DNA from: Panacagrimonas sp052387695
GTDB taxonomy: Bacteria; Pseudomonadota; Gammaproteobacteria; Nevskiales; Nevskiaceae
NCBI GenBank assembly: GCA_052387695.1
Contig: JBQTIX010000039.1
Span: forward strand, 22,831 to 86,830
Reading direction: 5' to 3'
Length of the DNA: 64,000 bases
Position numbers and translations under genes: made by a program. The notes under the pieces were generated by a model. That model was not told the origin of the DNA. It was given only the letters and a program-made list of their open reading frames with translations, and ran no database searches. This document shows, in pieces, positions 17,596-27,338 of this stretch (position 1 is the first letter of the stretch; every line of letters begins with the position of its first letter).

Positions 17596-17623
17596 GTAGG
17601 GTGGATAAGCGAAGCGCATCCAC
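17596..17623. repeat. GTAG-headed REP hairpin, family A (second, inverted copy)
   Basis: This is an exact reverse complement of the 28-mer at 17546-17573, 22 bp away, between two convergent genes. The pair forms a REPIN-like inverted doublet. Confidence 0.75.
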
Positions 17624-17692
17624 CTCCCGCTCGATCGTCACCCGCTGTTTGTTTTTTCGGCGATGGCGCAACCCGGTGCCGAACACGTCTGT

Positions 17693-18652
17693 CTACGGCG
17701 GTGTGCTGGCTCGATAGAAAGCAAGGGTCCGCGCAAGTCCCTCTTGCAGCGAAACGGCAGCCTCGAAGCCGATCCGGCATCGGGCGGTCTCGACATCCGC
17801 CACGCGAACGATTTCTGCGCCCCGCACCGGCTCACTCCGTTCGAGCAGATGCAGTTTGTTGAGCTGCCGGGCGATCTCGCCGACGACCTCGCCGACCGTG
17901 ACCAGTCGCCCGGAGCCGAGGTCGATGGTCCGATCCAGCGTGGAGACGCAGGCCGCGGCAAGCATGCCTGCCACCGTGTCCTCCACGTAAATCCAGTCCA
18001 CTTCGCGCGCCGCGCTGTTGACCCGGGCCGGACGGTCCGCCAGCAGCGACCGGACGATGCTCGGGATGAGTTTGTAGTCCTTCTGACCGGGGCCGTAGGT
18101 CATCATGGGCCGGACGATGCGCACATCCAGGTTGTACAGCGCGCGGAACATCCGGCCATAAGCGCCGGACGCCCATTTGGCAGCGGCATACGGCGAGACT
18201 GGCACCGCGGCATTCGGCTCGCCAGCCGCGGGCTCCTCCAGCGAGGCCGTCATGACGAACCGCTCGACGCTCGACGAGGCCTTGGCAGCGCCATACAGCA
18301 GGTTGACGGTCGCGACCACGTCATTGCTCAGGCTGGAGGGAACGATCTCCAGTTCCCGCCCACCCCGGCTGTCGCTGGTCAGATGGAAAACAACCGCGGG
18401 ACGCGCCAGGCCGAAAACGCGCTCCACATCGGGGGGCAGGCTGGCGTCCGCGCGCAGGGTGTTGAGCCTTGCGACTCCCGCCACCGGATCGATGCCGCGC
18501 GACACCGCGTACACGTTCGCCCCCAGGGCGAGCAGTCGCTGCGTCAGCGAGCGCCCGAGGAATCCGCTGGCGCCCACGACCAGCACATTTTTACCGTGAA
18601 AAAAACCGCTCGCGGACGTCGCGACTCCGGTCTCCGCCGAAGCCGCGCTCAT
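17693..18652 (-). CDS. NAD-dependent epimerase/dehydratase (extended SDR)
   Basis: The 319-residue protein is an extended short-chain dehydrogenase/reductase of the nucleotide-sugar epimerase/dehydratase type. The NAD motif GASGFLGRSL follows an N-terminal extension of about 25 residues. The active-site TASLEE Ser/Thr and the YxxxK motif in SPYAAAKWASG are intact, as is the RPMMTYGPGQ segment. The ATG overlaps the stop of the upstream oxygenase gene by four bases (ATGA), so the two are co-translated. It ends next to the REP doublet. Product specificity is unknown. Confidence 0.85.
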   Translation of the reverse strand: MSAASAETGVATSASGFFHGKNVLVVGASGFLGRSLTQRLLALGANVYAVSRGIDPVAGVARLNTLRADASLPPDVERVFGLARPAVVFHLTSDSRGGRELEIVPSSLSNDVVATVNLLYGAAKASSSVERFVMTASLEEPAAGEPNAAVPVSPYAAAKWASGAYGRMFRALYNLDVRIVRPMMTYGPGQKDYKLIPSIVRSLLADRPARVNSAAREVDWIYVEDTVAGMLAAACVSTLDRTIDLGSGRLVTVGEVVGEIARQLNKLHLLERSEPVRGAEIVRVADVETARCRIGFEAAVSLQEGLARTLAFYRASTPP

Positions 18653-19599
18653 GCGCGCGCCTGGGGCTCCGCATGCAGCAGACGGTCGCCGAAGTACAGG
18701 GTTGCGGCGCTCACCTCGGTGCCGTCGTCGTAGAGCTTCACCACGTCTTCGGGAAGGTGCTGCAAATCGCTGGCACGGAGGTAGTCGCGCATCGTGGTGC
18801 CGGTACACCGGGAATCGACATTGCTGGCCCCGCGCCGCGCCATCACATCGTCCAGGTGAACCGTCCTGAAGTCGATGCTGTAGCGGCCGATGCCGGAGCT
18901 GTTCTGCACCGTCTCGTGCAGTTGCGCGCCGGAAAAGACGATCAGGCCGCCCGGCGGCGGCAGCGCGCGCAGGGTGACCTTGTCGATCTCCATCTGCGGC
19001 TTGGGCTGCTCGCGGGTGTCCTGGCGGACGTGCTGCGCAGCGGAGGCGCGGTTCTTCTCGTTCCACTCGTAGTAGTTGTAGATCTCCGAGTTGTTGCGCA
19101 CCGGCTCGGCGAAGTAGCGGGGGTAAAAGCCCATCGCGTTGTCGGGATGCAGGGGGTAGATCGGCATCCACCAGTTGAGCTGGCACATCGGTGCCGAGTA
19201 CCAGGTGTCCCGGTGCGGGTGAAAGGCGTAGGCAATCCCCGAGGACAGAAAATCCGAGGGGTAGGCGGAACGCATGCGCGGCACGTCGAAATACAGCCGG
19301 TCGAGATCCACGCCACGCTCAGCCACGATTTGAGGAATGAGCCGCTTGCACTCCGGATGGTGGATGAACCGGGGTTTCAGCTCGGCCAGGATCGCCGCGA
19401 CCGCTTCCGGCGTCAGCACCCGGTGAACCTGCCGCGGGTCATGCGGAGCAAACGCGGCCTCCAGCAAGGTTCTGGCGAGCTCGATCAGCGTGACGGTGGC
19501 TGCACTCTTGCTATAGATGAACAGGTCACCGTGGAAGAGCCGTTCGCGACGCTGCGGGTCGCCGAGATCGGAGTCGAAAAAAATCGAAGAGTTGGCCAT
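18649..19599 (-). CDS. Fe(II)/2-oxoglutarate-dependent oxygenase-like protein
   Basis: The 316-residue protein looks like a phytanoyl-CoA-dioxygenase-type cupin oxygenase. The likely iron ligands are the HxD in AFHPHRDTW and the His of QLHETV. An Arg in RYSIDFRTV, suited to bind 2-oxoglutarate, follows. It sits between an M28-like peptidase gene and an epimerase gene on the same strand and is translationally coupled to the latter. This suggests oxidation of a sugar or small molecule during surface-glycan or natural-product assembly. The substrate is inference only. Confidence 0.65.
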   Translation of the reverse strand: MANSSIFFDSDLGDPQRRERLFHGDLFIYSKSAATVTLIELARTLLEAAFAPHDPRQVHRVLTPEAVAAILAELKPRFIHHPECKRLIPQIVAERGVDLDRLYFDVPRMRSAYPSDFLSSGIAYAFHPHRDTWYSAPMCQLNWWMPIYPLHPDNAMGFYPRYFAEPVRNNSEIYNYYEWNEKNRASAAQHVRQDTREQPKPQMEIDKVTLRALPPPGGLIVFSGAQLHETVQNSSGIGRYSIDFRTVHLDDVMARRGASNVDSRCTGTTMRDYLRASDLQHLPEDVVKLYDDGTEVSAATLYFGDRLLHAEPQARA

Positions 19600-19733
19600 G
19601 CTTCGGTTCCTGCTTTGCCTTCAATCGTTCGCGGTCCATGCGGTCCGCGACCCCTTATTCTGGCATCGTCGGCGGAAGGTCTGGAGCTCCATCCGCGTTG
19701 CCAGCGCAAGGGGCGCAAGAGCCATGCCGGGCG

Positions 19734-21068
19734 CTACTCCTGCACCTTGACCAGCAGCCCGCAGGCGCTCAAATCCTTGACCGCGGACCAGATGGCGTCG
19801 AAGGGCAGGCCCGCACGCTCGGCGACATCGAGCAACGACACGCTGCCGTCGCAAAGGCTCAGGGTCCATAGCAGCGCCATCTCGCGATGCATGCCGCCAT
19901 GGGCGCCGCCTACCGCCTTGTACAGGCCGCGCTTGCCGAGCCGCGGCTCGCAGCGGGGATTCTGGTTGACGTAGACCGCGTTGTGCTCGAGGGCGTGAAA
20001 CACCGTCAGGCATTTGCGCAGGCTGTCCAGCAGGCTGGCCGGTTTGACGAAGTCGAGGTTGTCGGCCGAGCTGTGATACTCCGGAAAGCTGCCGTGCGGG
20101 GAGCGCATCAGGCAGCCCACGGCGAGATTGAATCCGGGCGAGCAGTACTGGCGCTCGTCATAGCCGTAGGGAGAGAAATCGACGATCTCGTAGGGCGCTC
20201 CGGAATGCTTGAGGACATGGGCGAAGGCGCGATCGACATCGGCGTTGCCGCGACGCGATTTCTTGTACGTGGACGCACCCGCGTCGCCGACGCAGGTCAG
20301 CACCACGCCGTGGCGGATGCGCTCCGCGCCGGCCTCGTTGCCCGCCAGCCAGGCGATCGATCCGATGGTTCCGGGCACGAACAGGAAGCGGTACGAATAG
20401 CGCAGGGAGAACCGGCCCAGCACCAGGGCCAGTTGTGTCGCGATCGAGATCCCCGCCAGATTGTCGTTGCACAACGAGGGGTGGCAGACGTGACAGGAGA
20501 CCAGCACCTCGTCGCGGGTCTGACCCGGGATGAGCAACTCGCCGTAACTCAGCGCGCCGGGCTCCAGCGTGGAGTCGATGCGCACCTCGTACTCGCCATC
20601 TTCCAGCGACTCGAACTGGCGGTGGCTCATGCAGAAGCCCCAGTTCTCGGCGTAATAGCTGGTGCGGTAAGGAATCCAGTCCGGACGATCGGGCAGTGTG
20701 TGAATGTGTTTCTTCAGCTCGGCCAGCGACATCCTGCGATCCACCGGCACGCTATAGCTGACCACGTGCAGAGTGTGGTGGCGGAAATCCACGACCGTAT
20801 TGCCGCGCGCATCGCGGATATAGGCCCCGCGGATGTTCCATTCCCGCGGCACGGTCCAGTCGTACACCTCGGTGCCGCTGGGCACCTCGCGGATTTCCAG
20901 GGGAATCTCGCCCTGCAAGAGCTTGAGCGTGGACCTGACGCCGTCGCCGGTGATGCTGCGGCAGATCGGGTAGAGCCCGACCATGCGCGGGTGCAGCGCT
21001 TCGGCTTGAGCGGCGAAGTCGACCGCGTCCAGCTCGAGGGGTGATGCGCTTGTGAGAGGAGTTTGCAT
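19734..21068 (-). CDS. DUF4910 / M28-aminopeptidase-like protein with C-terminal winged helix
   Basis: The 444-residue protein matches the DUF4910 (aminopeptidase-like) family often found in polysaccharide clusters. An N-terminal ICRSITGDGVR segment is typical. A peptidase-like core carries possible zinc ligands in CHVCHPSLCNDNLAG (His and Asp), ENEA-like GNEAGAE, DERQYCSPG and EYHSSADN. The last 80 residues resemble a small winged-helix domain. I chose ATG 21068, preceded by AGGAGG at a rather long spacing; ATG 21098 is possible. It probably leads the three-gene unit with the oxygenase and epimerase. Activity is unproven for the family. Confidence 0.75.
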   Translation of the reverse strand: MQTPLTSASPLELDAVDFAAQAEALHPRMVGLYPICRSITGDGVRSTLKLLQGEIPLEIREVPSGTEVYDWTVPREWNIRGAYIRDARGNTVVDFRHHTLHVVSYSVPVDRRMSLAELKKHIHTLPDRPDWIPYRTSYYAENWGFCMSHRQFESLEDGEYEVRIDSTLEPGALSYGELLIPGQTRDEVLVSCHVCHPSLCNDNLAGISIATQLALVLGRFSLRYSYRFLFVPGTIGSIAWLAGNEAGAERIRHGVVLTCVGDAGASTYKKSRRGNADVDRAFAHVLKHSGAPYEIVDFSPYGYDERQYCSPGFNLAVGCLMRSPHGSFPEYHSSADNLDFVKPASLLDSLRKCLTVFHALEHNAVYVNQNPRCEPRLGKRGLYKAVGGAHGGMHREMALLWTLSLCDGSVSLLDVAERAGLPFDAIWSAVKDLSACGLLVKVQE

Positions 21069-21094
21069 GATCCCGACGAGCCTCCTTTTCGTGA

Positions 21095-21976
21095 TCATTT
21101 TCGTGAATAGGGACTCATCATCCCTTCCGGCAGCCGGCGGAAGCGCTTGTAGCTCCACCAGTACTGCTCGGGCAGGTGGGTGAGCACGGATTCGATGGCG
21201 CGATTCATCCGGGCGGTGCCCTCGGCGGCGTCGCCGACGCCGTTCATCGACATCGGGCTGACGTGAAAGCGGAAGCCCCGCGCCCAGGGCAGGCGCTCTG
21301 CGTAGCAGAACCACACCGGCGCCTGCGTGCGCACGGCCAGCTTGGCCACCAGCTCGGTGGTGTGGGCAGGGATGCCGAACAGCGGTGCAAACACGCCCGA
21401 GCCGCGCGGCGGATCCTGGTCCGGCAGCACGCCGATCATCTGGCCGGCCTTGAGTGCGGCGAGCAGGGCGCGCACGCCAGCGCCACTGGTGGGCACCAGA
21501 TGCGCGCCGAGCCGTCGGCGACCTTCGAGAATCAGATCATCGATGACGCCCTTCTGCGGCTTGTACAGCGACGTGATCGGGCCGAGCGAGGCGCAGAACA
21601 TGCCGGCCAGTTCCCAGGAACCGATGTGCGGACACAGCACGATGGTGCCGCCCTGTGCGGCGACTTCGCCCAGCCGCGCCGCGGCGCCGGGCGAATCGAT
21701 CCAGCGGCGCAGGCGAGCCTCCGGTCCGAACCAGATCGCGGGCGATTCCAGCAGCGCCTTGGCAAGGTGGATCAGGGACTGTCGCGCGATGCGCCGACGA
21801 TCCGTCTCGGCGAGCTCGGGCAGGCACAGGTCCAGGTGGCGCAGGGCGATATCGCGGCGCGTGTTCGGAATCACCCAGAACAGGCTGCCGAGCACGGCGG
21901 CGAGGCCGTGCATCACGAACAGCGGCAGATGTCCCAGCCCGATCATCAGCCAGCGCAGGATCGTCTCCATCGCCAC
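21095..21976 (-). CDS. Lipid A biosynthesis acyltransferase (HtrB/LpxL family)
   Basis: The 293-residue inner-membrane protein transfers a secondary acyl chain to Kdo-lipid A or a precursor. An N-terminal hydrophobic anchor is followed by the catalytic H-x4-E motif in CPHIGSWE (about residues 115-122) and by GVLPDQDPPRGSGVF. The GTG at 21976 follows the ftsY stop directly; an ATG two codons later is an alternative. It is 26 bp upstream of the M28-like gene. Which acyl position it modifies cannot be told. Confidence 0.9.
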   Translation of the reverse strand: MAMETILRWLMIGLGHLPLFVMHGLAAVLGSLFWVIPNTRRDIALRHLDLCLPELAETDRRRIARQSLIHLAKALLESPAIWFGPEARLRRWIDSPGAAARLGEVAAQGGTIVLCPHIGSWELAGMFCASLGPITSLYKPQKGVIDDLILEGRRRLGAHLVPTSGAGVRALLAALKAGQMIGVLPDQDPPRGSGVFAPLFGIPAHTTELVAKLAVRTQAPVWFCYAERLPWARGFRFHVSPMSMNGVGDAAEGTARMNRAIESVLTHLPEQYWWSYKRFRRLPEGMMSPYSRK

Positions 21977-22909
21977 TCAAGCCTCGATCAGGGCCTCGGC
22001 GTAGGTGGTGGCGTCGAACACCTCCAGGTCTTCGAGCGCCTCGCCCAGGCCGACGTAGCGCACCGGCAGCGACAGCCGGCGCGCGATGGCCAGCAGGATC
22101 CCGCCCTTGGCAGTGCCGTCCAGCTTGGTGATGGTGAGTCCGGTGAGACCGATCGCCTCGTGGAACTGCACCGCCTGGGTCAGCGCGTTCTGGCCGGTGG
22201 TGGCGTCCACCACCAGCATGACCTCGTGCGGCGCGTAGGGATCATGCTTCTGCACCACGCGCTTGATCTTGCGCAGCTCTTCCATCAGGTGACTCTGCGT
22301 GTGCAGGCGCCCGGCGGTGTCGGCGATGACGATGTCGATATCGCGCGCTTTCGCCGATTGCACGGCGTCGAAGATCACGCTGGCAGAGTCGGCGCCCTCG
22401 CCCTGCGACAGCATCGGCACACCCGCCCGATCCGCCCAGGTACCGAGCTGCTGCACCGCGGCAGCGCGAAAGGTATCGCCGGCCGCCAGCAGCACCGACT
22501 TGCCTTCGCGCTTGAAGCGCGCCGCCATCTTGCCGATGGTGGTGGTCTTACCGACACCGTTCACGCCGGCGACGAACAGGATGTAGGGCTTGATGAATGC
22601 TGGAATCACCAGCGGCTGCGACACCGGACCCAGCAGCTCGATCAGGGAACGCCTGAGCGATGCGCGCAGCTGCTTTTCGTTCTTGATCCGGCCCAGGTTG
22701 ATGTCGATGCGCAGGCGCTCGACCAGCCACTCGGTGGCGTCGATGCCGGTGTCGGCCATCAGCAGGCGCGTCTCGAAATCCTCCAGCGCGTCCGGCCGCA
22801 GTTTTTCCGCAGCGAAGAAGCTGCCGATGTCGCGGGTGAGGAAAGAGTCGCCTTTGTTGAGACGCGAGCGAAACTTGGCGAGCAGGCTGGTGGATTCGGC
22901 CACGGTCAC
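21977..22909 (-). CDS. ftsY: Signal recognition particle receptor FtsY
   Basis: The 310-residue SRP-GTPase receives ribosome-nascent-chain complexes at the membrane. All G motifs are present: GVNGVGKTTT (P loop), DTFRAAAVQQL, DTAGR, TKLDGTAKGG and the closing GLGE. It is the short form, with the NG domain and almost none of the acidic A domain found in E. coli. The GTG start overlaps the stop of the DedA-fusion gene (GTGA). No clear ribosome-binding site is seen, which suggests coupled translation. Confidence 0.95.
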   Translation of the reverse strand: MTVAESTSLLAKFRSRLNKGDSFLTRDIGSFFAAEKLRPDALEDFETRLLMADTGIDATEWLVERLRIDINLGRIKNEKQLRASLRRSLIELLGPVSQPLVIPAFIKPYILFVAGVNGVGKTTTIGKMAARFKREGKSVLLAAGDTFRAAAVQQLGTWADRAGVPMLSQGEGADSASVIFDAVQSAKARDIDIVIADTAGRLHTQSHLMEELRKIKRVVQKHDPYAPHEVMLVVDATTGQNALTQAVQFHEAIGLTGLTITKLDGTAKGGILLAIARRLSLPVRYVGLGEALEDLEVFDATTYAEALIEA

Positions 22910-25008
22910 GAAGGAGGTAGGGGCAAGGCAATACAGCAGTTTCCGGTTTCCCGTTGCCGGTTGCCAGGGTGCTCAGCGCTTTTTTCACTCTGTAAACCGG
23001 ACATTGCCGGCTGGGAGCTGCCTTTCCGCGGCGGACCCATCAGCCACATCCGGTGGCCTTCGGGCTCGACCACGCGCAAGGTGGTCGCGGTGGTGCGCTC
23101 CGGGAGCGGCGGCAGCATCGGACCTTCGGGCTCCGACACCGGGTAGCGGAACAGCTTGTAGTAGGTCCGTGCATGCTGTTCGGTCACGGTGCCCAGCCAC
23201 ACCGGCACCAGTCCGTCTTCGGTGCGCACCCGCAGCTGCGAGTCCCACAGCCGCAGCAGGCCCTGGCGCTCCGAGTCGAAGCCCTGGCGCAGGGTCAGGC
23301 GCGCGTGATTGCCGGCATGCACCTGCGGCAGCACCGGCAGCTCATAGATCGGCGTGGTCTCGGTGAGCCAGCGCATCGCGTCGTAGGCGGAAAAAGGCGG
23401 CAGCGGATCCCAGCGCGCGCCGCGCAGTTCTGATTCCACGGTCCGGATCGGCGCCGCCCATTGCAGGTCGAAGGGCCGCAGGCTGCGCCCGCGCACGTCC
23501 TGGCGCGCCAGCGGCAGGGTCTGCCAGCCGCCGTCCCACCATTGTTCGATCGACATCTCGCGCAGCGCCACGGGAGCCTCCACCGGTGGCATGGCGCGGT
23601 CCAGACCCCAGCTCATGCCGGTGGCGATGACAAAGCTCGCCCCCACCGGCAGGATGAAACTGCCGGCGAACATCCGCTCCGGCCGATGTCCGCGATATCC
23701 CAGCGACAGGGCGCCGGCCCACAGCGCGCCGAGCACCAGGGCGAACCCGTTGTAGCTCAACCAGTCCTGCGCCAGCACCAGCCTGGCCAGCGCCAGCAGC
23801 AGCAGCAGCGCGGTGGCCAGGCCGTAGGCGATGGATCGCACGCGGACCGGGCGCAGGGTTGCGAACAGGGTCGCGGCGGTACCGTAGATCACCGTGCACA
23901 ACAGCAGGTCGCGCGGCGTGCTCGCATGGGCCGGCACGGCGCCGAAGAATACGTTCGGCGGAGGCAGCAGCGGCGCAAAATGCAGCGCCAGGGTCACCGC
24001 GACACCGAAGATCAGTGCCGCGATCCAGTAGGCCGCCGCGCGCAGACGTCGCCGCCAGATCAGGGTGGCGAGCACTGCGGTGGCGACTGTGCCGTAGACC
24101 GGCCATTCGCCGAGGCGCGTCACCGCCTGCGCCAGGGCCAGGCCCCAGGGGGTGGAGAGATCGGCCAGAGTCTGGTGCACCAGCGCGTCGAGAGGCCCCG
24201 GATAATCGCGCCAGCCGACTCCGCCGAACGCCACCAGCCAGGCCGCGCCTGCGACCAGCAGCATCAGTGCGACCGCGATCAGCGCCGGCATCTCGGGCTG
24301 GTGCGGGTCGGCCAGCCCCGGCCCGAAGCGGCCCAGGTGTCGGTGACGCCGGCTCCAGGCCAGCAACTGCTCCATCCTGTGCTCCGCGTTGCGATTGAAC
24401 AGCGCGATGCCGGCGCGCACCGCCCAGATCGCCAGCACGATCAGACCGATGCTCAGCACCATCAGGCCGGCGAGTCGCGCGGCGACTTCGGCGGCCAGGC
24501 CCAGCGAGGCGCCGAACACCACGCCAGGCACCAGGTACACCAGCGCCCAGCACACGGCGGCGACGGAATCCACCGCGAGGAACAGCCAGACCGACATCTG
24601 CGAGGCCCCCGCCAGGGCCGGCGTGATCGAACGCACGGGTCCGAGGAAGCGCGCCAGCATCACGCCCTTGCCGCCGTGCCGGGCGAAGAACGCGCGGCCG
24701 CGCGCGATCAGCTCCGGGTAGCGCGCCAGGCTTGGCGAGTCGAACAGCCGCTCGCCGTACCGACGGCCGAGCGCGAAGCTCAGGCCATCGCCGGCCAGGG
24801 CACCGGCAGCGGCCACCAGGACCGTCGGCCACAGTTGCAGCGTGTCCAGCGCCACCAGCGCGCCCATGCCAAACAGGACGACCGCGGCCGGGACGAAAGC
24901 GCCGACGAGAAACAGGGCGTCCACCATCGCGACGAAGAACAACAGCACCAGCGCACCCGTCGGGTGGGCGCCGATCCAGCTCAGCAGCTCTTGCGCGGTG
25001 TGCAGCAC
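22906..25008 (-). CDS. DedA - PAP2-like - LssY_C fusion membrane protein
   Basis: The 700-residue protein joins three modules. A DedA/VTT domain (about residues 1-200, with GDGLSFALGRRYG and FLGPVRSITPALAG) is followed by a PAP2-type five-helix domain (about 245-440) and an LssY C-terminal domain (about 480-660). Such fusions are thought to handle undecaprenyl phosphate or other lipids at the inner membrane. The PAP2 catalytic motifs are degenerate: the first lacks its Lys, PSGH is PAHA (359-362), and the third motif ARLVLAQDW has Asp where His is expected. The last 40 residues look unconserved. It starts with GTG and overlaps ftsY. Confidence 0.8.
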   Translation of the reverse strand: MLHTAQELLSWIGAHPTGALVLLFFVAMVDALFLVGAFVPAAVVLFGMGALVALDTLQLWPTVLVAAAGALAGDGLSFALGRRYGERLFDSPSLARYPELIARGRAFFARHGGKGVMLARFLGPVRSITPALAGASQMSVWLFLAVDSVAAVCWALVYLVPGVVFGASLGLAAEVAARLAGLMVLSIGLIVLAIWAVRAGIALFNRNAEHRMEQLLAWSRRHRHLGRFGPGLADPHQPEMPALIAVALMLLVAGAAWLVAFGGVGWRDYPGPLDALVHQTLADLSTPWGLALAQAVTRLGEWPVYGTVATAVLATLIWRRRLRAAAYWIAALIFGVAVTLALHFAPLLPPPNVFFGAVPAHASTPRDLLLCTVIYGTAATLFATLRPVRVRSIAYGLATALLLLLALARLVLAQDWLSYNGFALVLGALWAGALSLGYRGHRPERMFAGSFILPVGASFVIATGMSWGLDRAMPPVEAPVALREMSIEQWWDGGWQTLPLARQDVRGRSLRPFDLQWAAPIRTVESELRGARWDPLPPFSAYDAMRWLTETTPIYELPVLPQVHAGNHARLTLRQGFDSERQGLLRLWDSQLRVRTEDGLVPVWLGTVTEQHARTYYKLFRYPVSEPEGPMLPPLPERTTATTLRVVEPEGHRMWLMGPPRKGSSQPAMSGLQSEKSAEHPGNRQRETGNCCIALPLPPS

Positions 25009-25062
25009 GCGCGCTCAGGCGGCGTCGAACCGTGAAAGCCTCATGACGGTGGCGATCACCGG

Positions 25063-26364
<1,302 letters not shown>

Positions 26365-26504
26365 GATGAACCGGCGTGGCAGTCGGGGATGGGAGGCCGA
26401 TTCTACGGAGCCTGGCGCTTCTGCGACGCATGACCGACGACGAGCCGCCACACGAGCTCCGCTTCAGACCCGGGTTCGATGCAGATACCCCGGCATCGCG
26501 ACCG

Positions 26505-27134
26505 TCAGCCGAACAGCCCTGCGTACGCGCGGGCATGGGTCGCGATGTCGCCGCCGCCGAACACGCCTTCGACCGCCGCAATCAGGTCCGCACCCGCCTC
26601 GATCAGCAGCCCCGCCCGGTCCGGCGTGATGCCGCCGATGGCGCAGATTGGCAGGCTGGTCTGGATGCGCGCCTCGCGCAGCAGGCCCAGGCTCGCGCGC
26701 CGTGCACCCGGCTTGGTGTGGGACGGGAAGAACGCACCGAAGGCGAGATAATCCGCGCCGCCCTCGCTCGCATGTCGCATGCGGTCCAGCGAGTCCGCGC
26801 AGCTCACGCCGATGATGGCGGCCGGCCCAAGCCGCGAACGCGCCTCGATCAGCGGCAGGTCGTGCTCGCCCAGATGCACGCCGTCTGCGCCGACCGTGGC
26901 GGCCAGTTCCACATCGTCATTGACGATCAGCTTCGCGCGATGCCTGCGGCACAGCGCCAGCAGCGCGATGCAGCTGGATTCGCGACGCCCATCATCTGAC
27001 GTCTTGTCGCGGTACTGGATCAGGCGCGCGCCGCCGCGCAGCGCGGCCTCCACCGCAGCGAGCAGGCGTGGCGGGTCCGCGCACAGCTCGGTCGGGGTGA
27101 TAGCGTAGAGACCGCGCAGGCTGACGTTCGACAT
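26505..27134 (-). CDS. thiE: Thiamine-phosphate synthase
   Basis: The 209-residue TIM-barrel enzyme joins HMP-pyrophosphate and thiazole phosphate to make thiamine phosphate. Motifs seen are GLYAITP, LIQYRDK, LIVNDD, VHLGEHDLPL, IGVSC, and FFPSHTKPGA in the position of the FPTxTK loop. The ATG is followed at once by conserved sequence. The only thing separating it from thiD is the TA-flanked element at 27141-27338. Confidence 0.93.
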   Translation of the reverse strand: MSNVSLRGLYAITPTELCADPPRLLAAVEAALRGGARLIQYRDKTSDDGRRESSCIALLALCRRHRAKLIVNDDVELAATVGADGVHLGEHDLPLIEARSRLGPAAIIGVSCADSLDRMRHASEGGADYLAFGAFFPSHTKPGARRASLGLLREARIQTSLPICAIGGITPDRAGLLIEAGADLIAAVEGVFGGGDIATHARAYAGLFG

Positions 27135-27140
27135 GGCCCC

Positions 27141-27338
27141 TATTGATGCAGCCCGCAAATTGTTGGATGGAGCATGGTGTTGACAATCCTCGCATCGCTG
27201 AACGGGGACGGTGACTACCGCATCAATAGCACGGAGCATCGTTTGATGATGGGTCCGGCCCGTTCGTGCTGGTCAACCAACACCCGCCGGGAAGTGAATT
27301 CTCGACGCTTTTCAAAGTATTTGCGGGCCGGATCAATA
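27141..27338. mobile_element. TA-flanked MITE-like element between thiD and thiE
   Basis: The stretch is bounded by TA dinucleotides and by inverted ends: TTGATGCAGCCCGCAAAT on the left and, read from the right, TTGATCCGGCCCGCAAAT (16 of 18 identical). A weaker internal minus-strand copy of TATTGATGCGG lies near 27220. No protein is encoded. The right end supplies the TGA stop codon of thiD. TA duplication with short inverted ends is the mark of IS630/Tc1-mariner-type MITEs. The same ends bound 56782-56941. Confidence 0.6.

Noticed and set aside
21176..23146. A 656-codon open frame on the plus strand
   Set aside because: It is antisense to the lipid A acyltransferase and ftsY, has the His/Arg/Gly bias of a GC-rich shadow frame, and matches no family.
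26365..26504. A rubredoxin gene between thiE and hemL, as in many gammaproteobacteria
   Set aside because: No CxxC pair or rubredoxin motif is found in any frame of this gap.
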